DNA from: Paulownia fortunei
Lineage: Eukaryota; Streptophyta; Magnoliopsida; Lamiales; Paulowniaceae
Assembly (NCBI GenBank): GCA_019321725.1
Contig: CM033120.1
Coordinates: 9,491,694-9,555,693 of the forward strand
Direction of reading: 5' to 3'
Length of the DNA stretch: 64,000 nucleotides
Translations under genes and position numbers: made by a program
Notes under the pieces: generated by a model
What the model was told of the DNA's origin: nothing
Databases searched by the model: none
Seen by the model: only the letters and a program-made list of their open reading frames with translations
Shown here: piece by piece, positions 11,518 to 23,855 of the stretch
Layout of the letters: every line of letters begins with the position of its first letter
Numbering within the stretch: position 1 is the stretch's first letter

Positions 11518-13721
11518 TGTGATACCCGAACCTCTCACAACTCACTTGGTCAATATGATTCATGCATTACATGCTACTTATATGCTAATTTACATTAGCA
11601 TTTACATGGCATCTTATATAGCATTTTTAATCATTAAACCTCTAATGCTATCACATGATATAAGTGATTTAGATCTTATAACCTAATTAAGAAATTCTAT
11701 ATTTAAATAAGAAAAAGAATAGATTGATCGATATATTGGATAGTCATAGGTTCTATGTTATTATTTTGGAAGTGTTAAAGGTGTTACTAGTAAGTTTATA
11801 TGATTCGATTTAATTAGATTGAGGTGTTTTAAAAGTATACATCCATGGATTAACATACTTGGGATATTGAACATGATATAATGTGATTTAAGTGTCATAA
11901 TACAAGGTCCATATGTGCATAAGATTTTAGAAATGAAAACTAGACAATCATTTAAGAATCAGATGTCAATCAGTTTGGAGATCGAATGAACGGACATAGG
12001 AATTACCTATGGCAATGAATGGTGACTAAGATAGGTTGCAACCAAATAGATAAAGGGAGAAAATCAGATTATACCAAAATCATTAATGTCATGAAGTGCG
12101 TAAAACTGTCATGGTGGGAAAAATTTATTTCAGTATGCTGTAAAAAGAGCTGAACTTGGGAAGCTATATCCGTGAGTTTTAGTCATTCTATGACATTGTT
12201 ACATTATTTTTTATGTTAGATAAGTGTGATAAAAATGGTGGAGTGAATGAATATGTCTAAGGGTGTCAAAATCATCATGCAAATTAATATAGCAGCAAGA
12301 AAATATGAAGTGGTGAATCTGTCCCATTTGGTTCATTAACATGTTCCAGCATAGATGTAGTGCATTTGATCCCTAACATTTAGGAAAATATTATAAGAGT
12401 TATAGTACATCAATTAAGTGAGGTTAGTATACATTTAAGATGTGGAACAAAGGTACGTAGAAGGTTGTATTCAGTTATAGTTTCTAAATGGTAAGATTGT
12501 TTAGTTAAATTGAGATTCAAGATCTTTATACTACATTAGGTATAATGAACTTGTTAATTGAGGATGATGATTGATATCTTGTATTTTTATAGATTGTTTC
12601 ACATCTAGGGTTGGGGAGTAATACTTAAGAATCCTAGAAGTAACACACAATCGATCAAAGGTAAGTAAAGATTCATTTGCTACTACAATGCATAGACATA
12701 GTAGATGTGTGAATTATATGTAATATCATAAATTATATGTGCATAGTAGAGGGCTCTCCATTGAGCATACATACATGGGCATTATCATAGGTACGTGCAT
12801 TCATCATATACGAGCATTGTAATAAATCTTGCATTGCAGGACATGATTCTGAGAAAGAAAAATATTTTGCTGACCACTACTAGTGCACCGAAGCATGCAT
12901 GGATTTGCATGGTTTTATGCATGGATTTGTAGGTTCGCGTGCATGGATTTGCATACGTATGAATATGCATAGATTTGCATGCTTATATGATTATTGGCCA
13001 TTGGATTATGGCGGTGTACATAGCTCTTTTCCAGTACATGGGATAGTAACATTGGTCAGGGGCTCAGGAAAGAATGATTTTAAGAGAAATATTTTGATGC
13101 ATAAAATTGCATTGTAGGCATAGCATTTTGATATGCATGACTTGATATTGTGGATTATTCTTTGACATGCATAATCTTTACATGTTGAGCGTTAGCTCAT
13201 ATAGTTTATACATTATAGGTGAGTTTGGTGATACTTGATACCATGGATTTACTGGGTGAGCTGTTGGGGTTCCTACAGGTTCTAAGGATCAGTATATATG
13301 GATAATGACCTGTTGGGTTGTGTTGCGGACATATTCTATTTTTTACATTTATTATTATTATGTAAATTGCTGACTATATATTAAGGGCTACAAGATGAAA
13401 AATGTCCTTACTTCTTCCGAAAGTAAAGGCTATTATTTTTTTTTTGAGTCTCTCGTATTATAACTTTGGGATGTCGTGTCCTATATAACTCTTGAAATTT
13501 GATAGTAAATCAGCCTGAGAATAGAGTAACTGTGATGGTGTTGTGTTTTTATATAAATGGTGATTTTTCTATATAAAGGGTTATATGTGTGAAAACACTA
13601 TTTCTCAAAGTGCTACATTTGACAAAAGTAAATATATATATACACACATGCACACACATGTGCTACATTGTCAAAATTATTGCTATACCAATATTTATAT
13701 TTAGTGTTGAGTGGTGTTACA
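11518..13721 (+). repeat. 3' LTR of the old gypsy element
   Basis: It is 2204 bp and homologous to 5393-8127, but lacks about 700 bp around 12050 (matching 5980-6720) and retains about 190 bp lost from the partner. A TATA-like TATATAAAT near 13548 is at the position conserved in the young LTRs. Confidence 0.88.
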
Positions 13722-13726
13722 TACAT

Positions 13727-14969
13727 ATATCCCAATAAATAATATATATATATATGTTCCATGATTAACTTAATATAATAACATTATAAAATACTGTAAA
13801 AGTTTGATGTGACAACATTAAACATACAAAACTAACAAAAAGACATCCACAATGGAAAATATTAGTATGAAAATAGTTCATCCAAACACGTTTTCTAAGA
13901 AATTACATCACATCATTATTTCCCAACAAGTTATCCAAACATATTTTTTCATTCTCCAATCTCACTTTCAAAATATATTTTGCCAAAATATTTCTCCCCA
14001 AATACTTAAAATAACACCAAACGATATAGAAAATCAAGCCTGCATATATATCAAAAGTTAGAGATGAAAACAAAATCCTTGGGCAATGTTTGGTTTTGTT
14101 TTGAGAATTTTATGGGAAGTGTTTTGGGAAAGAAATTTGGGAAGAAAAATAATGTTTTTGGAGATATTTTTTATTGTAATATAATGCCTTGTAAGTCTTT
14201 TTGTTGCTTAGTAAAAAAATAGTTTTTTTTTTATGTTATATGTTGTATTTTTGAATGTTAAAAAAAGATATATATTTATGACAATATAAAATTAAAAAAA
14301 TTAATAATGTTGATATATAGTAGATCTCATTTTGAAAGAAGAAGAAATTATTTTGAGAGAACGAGAAAACCAATTAAGAAAAAAAAATCAACAAAAAAGA
14401 GCAAAGGGAGGCACTTTATGATAAAAAAAAAAAAAAAAAACAGCATGACAAACGCTATGGTTTGACAGTTTTAAAACATCATAAAGTTAAAAAAATCAAC
14501 ATAATAAATTAACCAAAAAAAGTAATACTATAGTTTAAACTTTACACTGCAACAAATTGGACTTTAAAATGTTGATGGACAATGTTATTTTAGTATATAA
14601 CAATGTAATTGTGCACCACCCACGACTAGTGTGAATATGAATGCCTTGTCAACACATGGACCAAATGATGCCTGCAGCAAGAAACAAAATCTTTGAATTA
14701 GGAAAAAAAAAACGAAAAAAATAATTAAACAAAATAACAATCATTGAAGACAAAGGCCACCAAGATGGCATATCGCTGCAATGAATTTTTTTTACGAAGG
14801 TGTAAGTATGAGCCCTGATGATTAGGTAATTAAATTTTGAAATTTAAGGATATCTTTCCTTTATTTCGAAATTTGAAAAGGAAATAGAAGTAAAGACTGA
14901 TGATGAAATTTCTAAATGTTGAATTTTGAAATTATTACGATATGTAAAAAGAGAATAGAAGTTAAGACT
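13727..14969. other. AT-rich non-coding region
   Basis: It contains an (AT)n tract near 13740-13756, the weak repeat at 13870-14070, and a poly-A run at about 14423-14441. No coding signal was found. Confidence 0.5.
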
Positions 14970-15451
14970 TGTGATACAGACTCAATTGCGTCAAAACCCC
15001 TTAAATTATATTAGCCAACGATTTATAAGAAATTAAGACTATATAATCATAGTGAAATTGTTTACTTTTTAAACAAACTTATCATATATATTTTTGATAA
15101 TTTTAATGTTACTGTGATTTTAAATCTTATTATATATATTATCACTTAATATTATTCACTAAAACTAAAAAAATTGGCTAAATTCGTTTTCATCGCTGTA
15201 CCTTTAATTTTGGATGAGGGTATATTTAATTTGAGATCTCAAAGAATTTCTAATAATTACAATCTAGGCATAATTGTAGTTAATTTTTTTTCACCTCCAC
15301 TACAATTTTGAATTTTGAATTTTAACTTATCAATTCAATAAGGTTATCACTCTCCTAAATGTGAGTTTATATTTTTATAACTAAATTTGTATCAAGTCTT
15401 ATTATCAAGAATTAATTGACGGATGTAAATTTAAGATTTTGGGGTGTTACA
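14970..15451 (+). repeat. Possible solo LTR of a short-LTR gypsy element
   Basis: This 482-bp stretch starts TGTGATACAG and ends GGGGTGTTACA, the terminal motifs shared by the gypsy LTRs in this window. No internal region adjoins it. The flanking pentamers (agact and atcac) do not match, so the solo-LTR reading is unproven. Confidence 0.35.
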
Positions 15452-16860
15452 ATCACACCATCAAATAGGAATAAAAGAAGAGAACACTTTTCAAAAGAAG
15501 GATGTAATGGCAAGGCTTCCATCAATTGAACCATACATGGTATAGTTATTGTCTAACCATAATACTAATGTTGGAGTTTATTTTGCCCAACCGAAAAGTA
15601 AAACCTTATGCACAATAATTGAAAGAAAAGAAAATTTCATTAAATCGCTGTCGCACTAGGTCATGCATTTTAAAGCCTATGAGCTTCTTATAAAATACTT
15701 TATTAATGTACAAATTTAGAAATTCTTGAGACACTTAAAGTACATGAATTATTGTCAATACCTCGTCATCTAGTTAGTGATACGCATGCTAACAAGATTC
15801 CTAAAATCCTAGTCCACTTAATATTCACATTAATTTTTTTTTTCTCCAAACCCTAAATTCATGAATTTTATGGGATGCCTCCACAGAAGAAGAGAACAAA
15901 ATTTATACTTTATCAAACTAAATGCTCTACTATTTCTATTGCATGGGACTCCGTCATCTTTTAGAAAATCTTCCACTCCAATCAAACTCTTCACTTGACA
16001 AAGCCTTTCGTTTCTCTTTATACAAACTGTTTCAAGATTATAGGGTCATTGCTAAACATATATTTCTTGGTAGAAATTAATCAAGGCACTGGAGAAGCTT
16101 CAGTGCCTTTAATGTAGGAAAGTGGACCCAAAGTCTGTCAACCAAACGTTGAATCCTCCAAGTAGTGCAAGAAACAATATTGTCAACAAGACAATATTTT
16201 TCGTTCTTACAAATATGCGAATTGACAGGTTGTGTAGAGAATTTATCACGATATATAATAGAGCATTCAGAAAAATGTTTGTTTGCCTATTCATTGCACG
16301 ACCCGATTAGTAAAATTTTTATTGAGCTCGTATGAATTACCGAATTGAGTTTTATAATTATGAAGTTTGGTAACTATATTGGAATGATGAAAAATGAGAC
16401 TAGATGATGAAAGATGAAGTGGTCACATAAAATTTCTCTTATTTGCTGAAATTGAATAAAAATATTGTAGTGTAGGTGATGATTTACTTGTAGATCTCTT
16501 TTGTTTAAATAAAAGACTCATACAAAGATACCAACACTAAAAAGATGAAACAACACTCAATTGATGAATTCAAATAGGATTTTAATGCCGAGTTACATCT
16601 GTTTTGACATTCTCAGCTATTAGACGAATAATTCAAAATGAATAATTAACAATTCAAAATTCTCTAACACTTCATCGGAGCCTCTTACCCATTATCCAGG
16701 CTCTTAATTTCACTAAAGAATACTTGATGCAGCTGAATTTTAAATAATACAGAACTTGGGGACTGTAGGTGCAATTAACGCAAAAGGACAAGTAGGAAAA
16801 ACATTTACAATCATATTCGGGAGATTTGGGCTTCTTCATCGCCAACATCATACCAGTAGG
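15452..16860. other. Non-coding region upstream of the F-box fragment
   Basis: No gene or repeat is recognised. The last few hundred bases would hold the original F-box promoter, but I cannot point to a convincing TATA box. Confidence 0.4.
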
Positions 16861-17014
16861 GCTTTAATCACTAATTCCACAGTATTTATCAGTTTCCGTC
16901 ATTTTAATCACCGTGGTTGTATCCGACTTTAACCATTCCAACCTTCCGGAGAACAAGAACCCAAAAAAATGGCCATGAAATCTCTTGAATTTCCAGCAAT
17001 CATAAGCAGCAGAA

Positions 17015-17623
17015 ATGGAGATACGGAGAACGAACAACCTCAAGAAGCTGCAGCAGGAACCCAGTTTGATTCTGGGAGAAATCCTGTCCCGGCTTCCTGC
17101 GAAGACGGTGTTCCGCTGCATGTCGGTGAACAAATCTTGGCTCTCTGTCGTAGACAGCCATAGCTTCTCGAGAGCCCATTTTTCTCGATCATCGGTGTGC
17201 CCTTTGCTTGTCTTCAGTGATCCGTCGGGCCGTAAATCCGATAGAATCCTTCACCTGGTGGAAGGTCGAAGTCTTTCTGAACCTGATTCCAAGATTGGGC
17301 TCTGGAAGCTGAGCTCCAGCATTGAGTTTCCTGATGTGAATACCAATGCCACCTCATGTGAAGGTGTTGTTTGCTGGGCAACACGCCGTGGAGCTGCCGA
17401 TATCCTCCTCTGCAATCCAATTACGGGCGAGTATGTTACTCTCAATCAACAAGTTAGAGATAGAAACAACGAGCGGGAGGTGGCTTCTGTTTTCATTGGG
17501 TTCGGATTTAGTCGGGTTGCTAAAATGTTTAAGCTTTTAAAAATGACGCCAGGGAACATTAATGATGTCAAACTAAATATGTTATTTATATTAAAAAAAA
17601 TACACAAAAAGAATTATCTTTAA
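17015..17623 (+). CDS. Truncated F-box protein (F-box/FBA type), probable pseudogene
   Basis: The 202-residue frame starts at an ATG in good context (agaaATGG). Residues ~17-56 form an F-box (ILGEILSRLPAKTVFRCMSV), which binds SKP1 in SCF ubiquitin ligases. Residues ~110-165 look like the start of an FBA substrate-binding domain (CNPITGEYVTL, then a GFGFS motif). Members of this family usually have about 350-420 residues in one exon. Here similarity stops soon after GFGFS, and the last 30-40 residues run into AT-rich sequence. The gene therefore appears to have lost its C-terminal half and would lack target recognition even if expressed. Local GC content is higher than in the surroundings. 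Confidence 0.8.
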   Translation: MEIRRTNNLKKLQQEPSLILGEILSRLPAKTVFRCMSVNKSWLSVVDSHSFSRAHFSRSSVCPLLVFSDPSGRKSDRILHLVEGRSLSEPDSKIGLWKLSSSIEFPDVNTNATSCEGVVCWATRRGAADILLCNPITGEYVTLNQQVRDRNNEREVASVFIGFGFSRVAKMFKLLKMTPGNINDVKLNMLFILKKIHKKNYL

Positions 17624-18082
17624 ATTTTTCTTTTATAATCAAATATAGTTTGACCCCAAATTTTCTTAAATATGAAAATATAATTGAGTAATGTGTCAAT
17701 CTTTTATCTTTCAGATATTTTTATTTAAATATGTTTAACAAAATCAACATTCATTTTTATGTTTAACAAAATTTTAAAAAAATTGATACCATATTTTAAA
17801 TAAAACATAAAAATTGATGTTTATTTTGTTAAACATATTTATTTTAATTTGTTATAATCATATTTATTATAATTTATTAGTATAAAATGTAATTAAAGTG
17901 TTTATTTAAAAAATATTATATAAAATAGAATCGAGGGTAAATTGAATTTATTTTATTATAAAGCCACAGTAATATTTTTGTTCATTCAATTCATTTTTTG
18001 AAGAGTAGGAGGGTAATTGATGGTTTTTATTGTATAAGTGGGTATATAATATCAAAATAATAGTAGAAGGGATTAAATGAAA
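17624..18082. other. AT-rich region after the F-box fragment
   Basis: No FBA or kelch coding continues here. I see only AT-rich sequence with short inverted repeats. Confidence 0.4.
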
Positions 18083-18270
18083 TTAATCCTAAATTTTTTT
18101 TATCAAATTTGAATTAAATTCGAACATTTTCATTAGTTAAATGACTAAATTAATTTTTTAAATTCGAACAAAACTATTAATCCTATATTTTTTTTATCAA
18201 ATTTGGATTAATTTCGAGTATTATCATTAGTTATAAGATTAAATTAATTTTTTAAATTCGAATAGAATTA
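18083..18270. repeat. Tandem duplication, two ~94-bp units
   Basis: Units 18083-18176 and 18177-18270 both start ttaatcct, followed by attttttttatcaaattt, and end in attcga-A/T-A. They are about 85% identical. Non-coding. Confidence 0.75.
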
Positions 18271-20020
18271 CTTTTTACACCCCGGATTAGTTACAAAATT
18301 AATTTGATAATTTTGCCCTTGTCAGTATATGGATATGTTTCAACAACCAACCATATTATTTAATTTTATTTTTTTTGTCATCTTATGTTGCACATTATTA
18401 ACTCCTCGGGGTTTACATATAATCAATAGTAAGTGATTTTGAAGACTTATGAACTAAATCATGGCCTTGTCCTAGGAACTCGTGTTAGGAGTATTTATTA
18501 CAAATTGTGATAATTAAGACTGGAAATGGACATTAAATGTCTAATATTTTTGCTAGAAACACTTCAAGCATTCCTCTTATGCATGTCATTCCTACTTTCT
18601 GCTTTAGTTAGTGAAATTTGAAGTTTGTCCCATATCCTCTTTTCACAAGTTTTCCAAAGTAAAAGGACTTTAAAGAAACTAATTACCAAAAACTGGTAGA
18701 ATTACTCATGCTTATGGTACCAAGGTTTTAATTTTTGTGTTGAAAATGGATATTTAAAATGGTTAGAAGATCTTTGAGAACTAAGGCAGAAATCTTACAT
18801 GTAAGAAGAATAAATTTACTTAATATAGAGGAGGTCCTTTAAGAAAATGCTGACTGTATTCATATGTAGTTTTTCTATACCAACAAAGAGAACGGTAATG
18901 ATTGTGAAATTGATTATGTTAAATGGAAAATTAATTAACTGTACTGTCAAAATTTTCTTCTACAAGGTTCCTTTTGTTGAAATTGGGAAATTGATTATGC
19001 TAAATGGAGAATTAATCACAATAGAAAGATTCGTAAAATAAAACGGCAACATTACAAAATGTTTATATCTCACGAGAACCATACAAGTATCTTGAGTTCT
19101 AGAAAATATTTGGATTTTTTGTGTTAAGTAGGATCAGGATTTAATGAGTGTATAGGAAAACTGAAATCAAAAGGATTTAAATCTGTTAAATAAAATAATA
19201 AATCTGATCCTATGGACGGTACTCATTTCTTTACATATTTGTGCAGTTGTCCTTGTATTAATGTTTTTAATATCATCTAATTTATGAATTTGGAAATGTC
19301 TAGTAAGAAGGAACATTATAGATGACTACTCCTACATTTGCCAATAGTAAATACCAAAATAAAGGGCTATGCAATGAAACAAATAAGCTTGAATTACTAT
19401 ATACATTAAGTCATAAAATTCTACATTTCACTCTTAATATTAGTATTTCTTGAGACAGACCATGGATCTATTCTAGGATGATAAACATGAGCATCATCAA
19501 TTTTTTGTTCTTTGCTGTTGGATTTTTACTATAAGTAGAATAGTTGATCATGAATTAGGCTCACTGTTTAAATAAAACTTTTGATTCTACACTCTTTAAT
19601 GATGTTTGATTATTCATTTTATATATTATTGGCAGTTTTCAATAGTGTGTCCTATGAACCTTCAGATTCAAAGTTCGCATAACATATTTTAAGCTTTGCT
19701 CCATGATAGAAAACTTGCAATTCTGATGGATATTAAGAACTTTAGTTGATTAACAATTTGCATCTTTCTTTAAAATTAAGAAAATAAAAATGTTGTGCAT
19801 TTTACGTTCATAATTATTTTGAAAATTCTTCTATGTTTTAATATCACTAGCTAGGTGGTTTGTCTTGTTAATTTTGATGTCATTGTTCCTACTAAACAGT
19901 AATTATGTATAATTCTCTACATAACTTAAAAATTCATTAATGATATTGCTGACAATAGTTGTTTTTTCAATCATAAATTATTAGTGATTAAAATTGTTTT
20001 TCTCTGTATTGTGCAGGAGG
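18271..20020. other. Non-coding, AT-rich
   Basis: I found no convincing exon. Short open frames here lack recognisable domains. Confidence 0.4.
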
Positions 20021-20147
20021 TCAACTAGAGGAAGGGGTACTAGATCTAGAAATGTATCAAGAGGACAAGGGGAAGGGGAAGGGTGAGGGAGAGGGAGAGG
20101 GTGAGACCAATATTAAGGGAATCTTTACTCTCCCACTACGAGGATGA
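20020..20147 (+). other. Possible orphan terminal exon with a GA/G-rich segment
   Basis: A pyrimidine-rich stretch ending tgtgcag (a plausible 3' splice site) precedes about 110 bp of higher GC. Two frames stay open for a while: one is Arg/Gly-rich (RGRGTRSRNVSRGQG) and the other Gly/Glu-rich, ending at a TGA near 20145. No upstream exons were recognised, so this is a weak candidate. It contains the G-quadruplex motif listed next. Confidence 0.2.
20069..20101 (+). other. G-quadruplex-forming motif (six G-runs)
   Basis: Six runs of 3-4 G at 20069-72, 20075-78, 20081-83, 20087-89, 20093-95 and 20099-101 are separated by loops of 2-3 nt. This meets the usual G3+N1-7 definition with runs to spare. 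Confidence 0.85.
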
Positions 20148-22341
20148 GCAAATGATGTTTCCTTTTGGTGCAGTTTCAACAGAAGATCGTTAAAATCTTC
20201 TCCATAGTTTTTCTTCTTGTAATACATTTTGTTGTTTTGCTGTTAGCATAACTATATTGTTTGTCGTTGCTTTGGTCAATTTTGTGTTATTTGTTGTTGG
20301 TACTTAGACTCCCAAAGTTTTACATGATAAAATTTGTTTCTACTTTTAATTTTTGTTTAGGTTTGATTTGCATTTCTGTTGTAATAAGTTATGTGAAAGT
20401 GAGAGTAGATTTCGTTGGCTACTATGAGACATCAATTGTTACATGATTTTATGTAGGCATGGCTTCAAAATTCACAGCTTCATAAAGTGCTATTTTAGGG
20501 CTTAAGACTTCATTCTTCTTTCTTTCTTTTTTCCTGTTTCCTAATCTATGCTTTATCCACTCTTTGGTAAAATTTTCTTATGCTAGCAATAAGAAAAAAC
20601 CAATACCACAACTTTAGAATATCCTTATTATTGATTCATTCATATTAATTTACCAATCATCATCAGTTATATTTTCGAGCTCTAATCCATTTTGTGATTC
20701 TCAATGTCTATTAGGTATGACTTTGAAATAAGAATAGTTGAATAAGGGATGGATATTTCTATTGTTTGCACTTATAATAGATTGTTGACCCTTATTAGTT
20801 TGTAGTTGATGATTCCTTCATCCAATCATCATACCTACATTGCACTCAGAGTGCACTGATATGTATTTTACGATATTGATGCATAGTTGTAAGGTTCATT
20901 TACTTATAGATTGCTTCACAATTATTGCTTAAACCTCTTTCAATATTGCATTCTAAGTTGGTTAGAATACCCTAGACTTACAAAAAAAATTATTACCATG
21001 CATGCATCCTTTTATGAGTTTTTGTTTCTTAAGTAAATAACTTAGTAAGTGTCAAGTAAATAAGTTGTTCCTGCAATTAGTTTGCACAACTCTTGAACAT
21101 GATTGTGGATGATGCAGAAAAGTAATTAGTTCACATGAAACACTTGTAAAAGGATTAATTAGTTAGACAGTCTACAAGGGTTGTTTATCACTGGTTTCTA
21201 TGATTATTTTCTATCTAGAACAATCTTGTGATTCACGCACACCTTTTAATGAGGGGGTAGAAGCTTTAACATATGGTGGACATCTAGAACTTGCATCAGT
21301 TTGAAAAGGGAATTCTACAATGTATTAGTTTGGCAAAACAAAATAAGAGAATGCAAAACTAAAAGAATGGGACGAGCAATTTGTCACAGTTCGGCCAAAT
21401 CTATGCCTAATCCAGTCATTAAGACTCTATTGAGAATTTTTTAGACATTGCACCATATCTTATTTCCTTTATTGCCATGGAAGAGATCGAAACCACATAT
21501 ATCACTCTCATTTCCTCAAGAACTAGACTTAATACTTTTCCTAGTGATTAAACAACATGAACTGACTATTTGGTTCGAAGTATTCAATTAAAACATGTTT
21601 TTACTGCTCAAGAGTGGGATTATTAATTTTTTACTTTCATAACATAGAGGATCAACAAGTTCGATACCAGACTTTTCATAAAATCCAACTTTAGTCCAAT
21701 ATATTAGTTTCCGCTCGCACATTTAGCCACACTAATTGAAAATAGACGGAAATGATCACGTGCTGGCACATGGCTATTAACTAAACCATTTTGGTGGGAA
21801 ATTTTTCTAATTTTTTTTTTTTGGCAAAAGAAATACTTTTTCGTGCTCATCAGATTTCTGCAAATTCATCATTTATTAGCATTTTGAGGGGAAAAGAATT
21901 GACTAGCATCCATTTTGCAATTATTACGTAATGGAGATAATATTACATAATGTATACAAAACATATTACCATTTTATGTAGTATATATACATGAAAAATA
22001 TACAAATATAACACTTATATACGTACATCCATACTATTGATAAGTATTACATATTCAATATTTCATTTAGTGCTTATGGTGTATATACATGTTTGAATTT
22101 ATTGTACATGATTATATCCATTTAAATACAAAAAAAAGTTTAATAATTATAATATGTTTTCATAATATCATATATAGTGTGTACATTACGTGATTCATAT
22201 TATTCATTAATCATAATATAATATAGCATATAAAAATAATATTAAACATATAACGTATTTTTTGTAATTGGAGTGCATAAACATAAATGTATTTAGTTTA
22301 GTTGCAATGTTTATATTATAAATATGTGCACGTTTATATGC
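20148..22341. other. AT-rich intergenic region
   Basis: No gene is recognised. 21900-22340 is especially AT-rich and abuts the left target duplication of the large nest. Confidence 0.45.
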
Positions 22342-22346
22342 ATAGT

Positions 22347-23738
22347 TGTTGTGAAATTTTGTGAACGCAAGTGCATGTTAACATATATAAGTAATAAAGT
22401 GGATGAGTAAACTATCATTTCCATGAGGACTGTTGAATTACTAAGTATCGATATGGGTTAGCTCTAATTTTATTTGAATAATCGTAATAGAATGGTGATT
22501 AATGCAAACTTAGAAACTCAACACTAAACTAAATAGTGAAAATAAATTAAATTTAACTTCTATAACTGGAAAATCTAGGGCTAATGATTTCAACATAATT
22601 AATCAGATTTGAACATTCAATCATATAAATTTTAATTTATTTTACTAGTTGATAGTCGATAATCCCTCAATTATTCATTAGTTTCTCCCAAGGTCTAATA
22701 AAATTTTTACCAATTATTAACACACTATCTTATGTGAATTAAACAATCAATAAATTATTGAGCTCTATGAGTCTCAAATAAAGCTATACAAACCATACAA
22801 GTATATTGTTGTCTTACATTCAATTTAAGATTTACTACACAGACTAAACACATATATCACTTCATGGGTTAATATGATTAGCAAATCATTTAATTTGTAG
22901 CCAAGTAATAGATAACATTAAAAATAATATAGAAAACTCAACTATAGATAATAAATCATCGATTGAATTGATAGAAAAATTCAAATCATCCTAATTAGGT
23001 TACATCAAAACTTTAGATAAGAAACTTAGCCCCTAATCATGTCTATCAAATTCATAGACAAATTGGAATTCATGAAAAAAGGTAAGTGAAAAGGAAAAGA
23101 AAAGAAGACTCTGGAATCTTAAAGAAGAAAACCTAAATCTTGAATCTTAAATCCCTTGTTCTATTTTTCTCTTGCTTTTCTCTATATTTTTTAGCCAAAA
23201 GAAGTCCTAAAATTTATCTTGGATGTTGCCTTTTTTATATCCCTATGAAAAGAGATCCGAAAATCCGACTAAAAAAATTGTATTTTATTTTTTTGCTAAT
23301 TGGAGCTGCGGCTCAAAACTCAAGTGTCGCGGCTAAAAGTGAACTGTGAAAATTTCTTCTAATTGGCGCCGCGGCGCCAAACACTTTGGATTTCATTGCG
23401 AAATGGCAAGACGACATGGAAATCTCAAGTCGCAGCTCAAAGTAGTCTAGACTCATTTATAAAATTGATCATTTTTGGTGCTGGGGCTTAAGCATTTGAG
23501 ACTGCAGCATCAGATAAACTAGATTATCAGCAACTTCAGGGCCACGGCTCCAATTTCTTAAGTCGTGGCATTACTTCAATTTTTGTAAATTTTAATTTTC
23601 TTTTCCAATTTTTCCTTTTCCTAGTCATGATTCCTACACAATTAACATAAAACACATAAAATCGACATTAAATGCTTAAAAATAAATAAATTATTAAGTA
23701 AAAAGATATCAAATAGTTGGTATGAAACCAACTTATCA
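22347..23738 (-). repeat. 3' LTR of the outer Athila/Tat-like element
   Basis: It reads TGTTGTGAA...CTTATCA on the plus strand. It is followed by aatacccccaaattt, whose complement is the T/G-rich purine-tract region of Athila/Tat elements. It keeps about 100 bp, including an 18-bp GC palindrome at 23363-23380, that the other LTR has lost. Confidence 0.85.
23363..23380. repeat. Perfect 18-bp GC-rich palindrome
   Basis: TTGGCGCCGCGGCGCCAA is its own reverse complement. It stands out in an AT-rich LTR and is flanked by related words (gctgcggct, gtcgcggct). Confidence 0.9.
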
Positions 23739-23855
23739 AATACCCCCAAATTTAAATATTTGCTTATCTTTAAGCAAAAACTTAAAACCAAAATAACAAA
23801 AATAAAATAAAACAAACAAAAACAAGAATAACGTAACAAAAATGTAAGTCATACC

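Larger units (their letters stand above)
5393..13721 (+). mobile_element. Old Ty3/gypsy LTR retrotransposon (chromovirus-like), internally deleted
   Basis: Two LTRs (5393-8127 and 11518-13721) both begin TGTGATA and end GGTGTTACA. A tRNA-iMet primer site follows the first and a purine tract precedes the second. The flanking pentamers are cacat (5388-5392) and tacat (13722-13726), a TSD with one mismatch. The interior is only about 3.4 kb, against 4.7 kb in the young relative at 50.5-60.9 kb. Little gag is recognisable, and pol is full of stops. Indels of different sizes in the two LTRs (deletion near 12050 in one, near 8000 in the other) also mark it as old. Confidence 0.9.

Noticed and set aside
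13795..14330. Possible MITE with caaacg/gtttgg ends
   Set aside because: I could not find matching terminal inverted repeats or a target duplication.
18847..19041. 64-codon frame with a repeated LIMLNGKLI phrase
   Set aside because: A small internal duplication (attatgttaaatggaaaattaa-type) in AT-rich DNA; no domain and no gene context.
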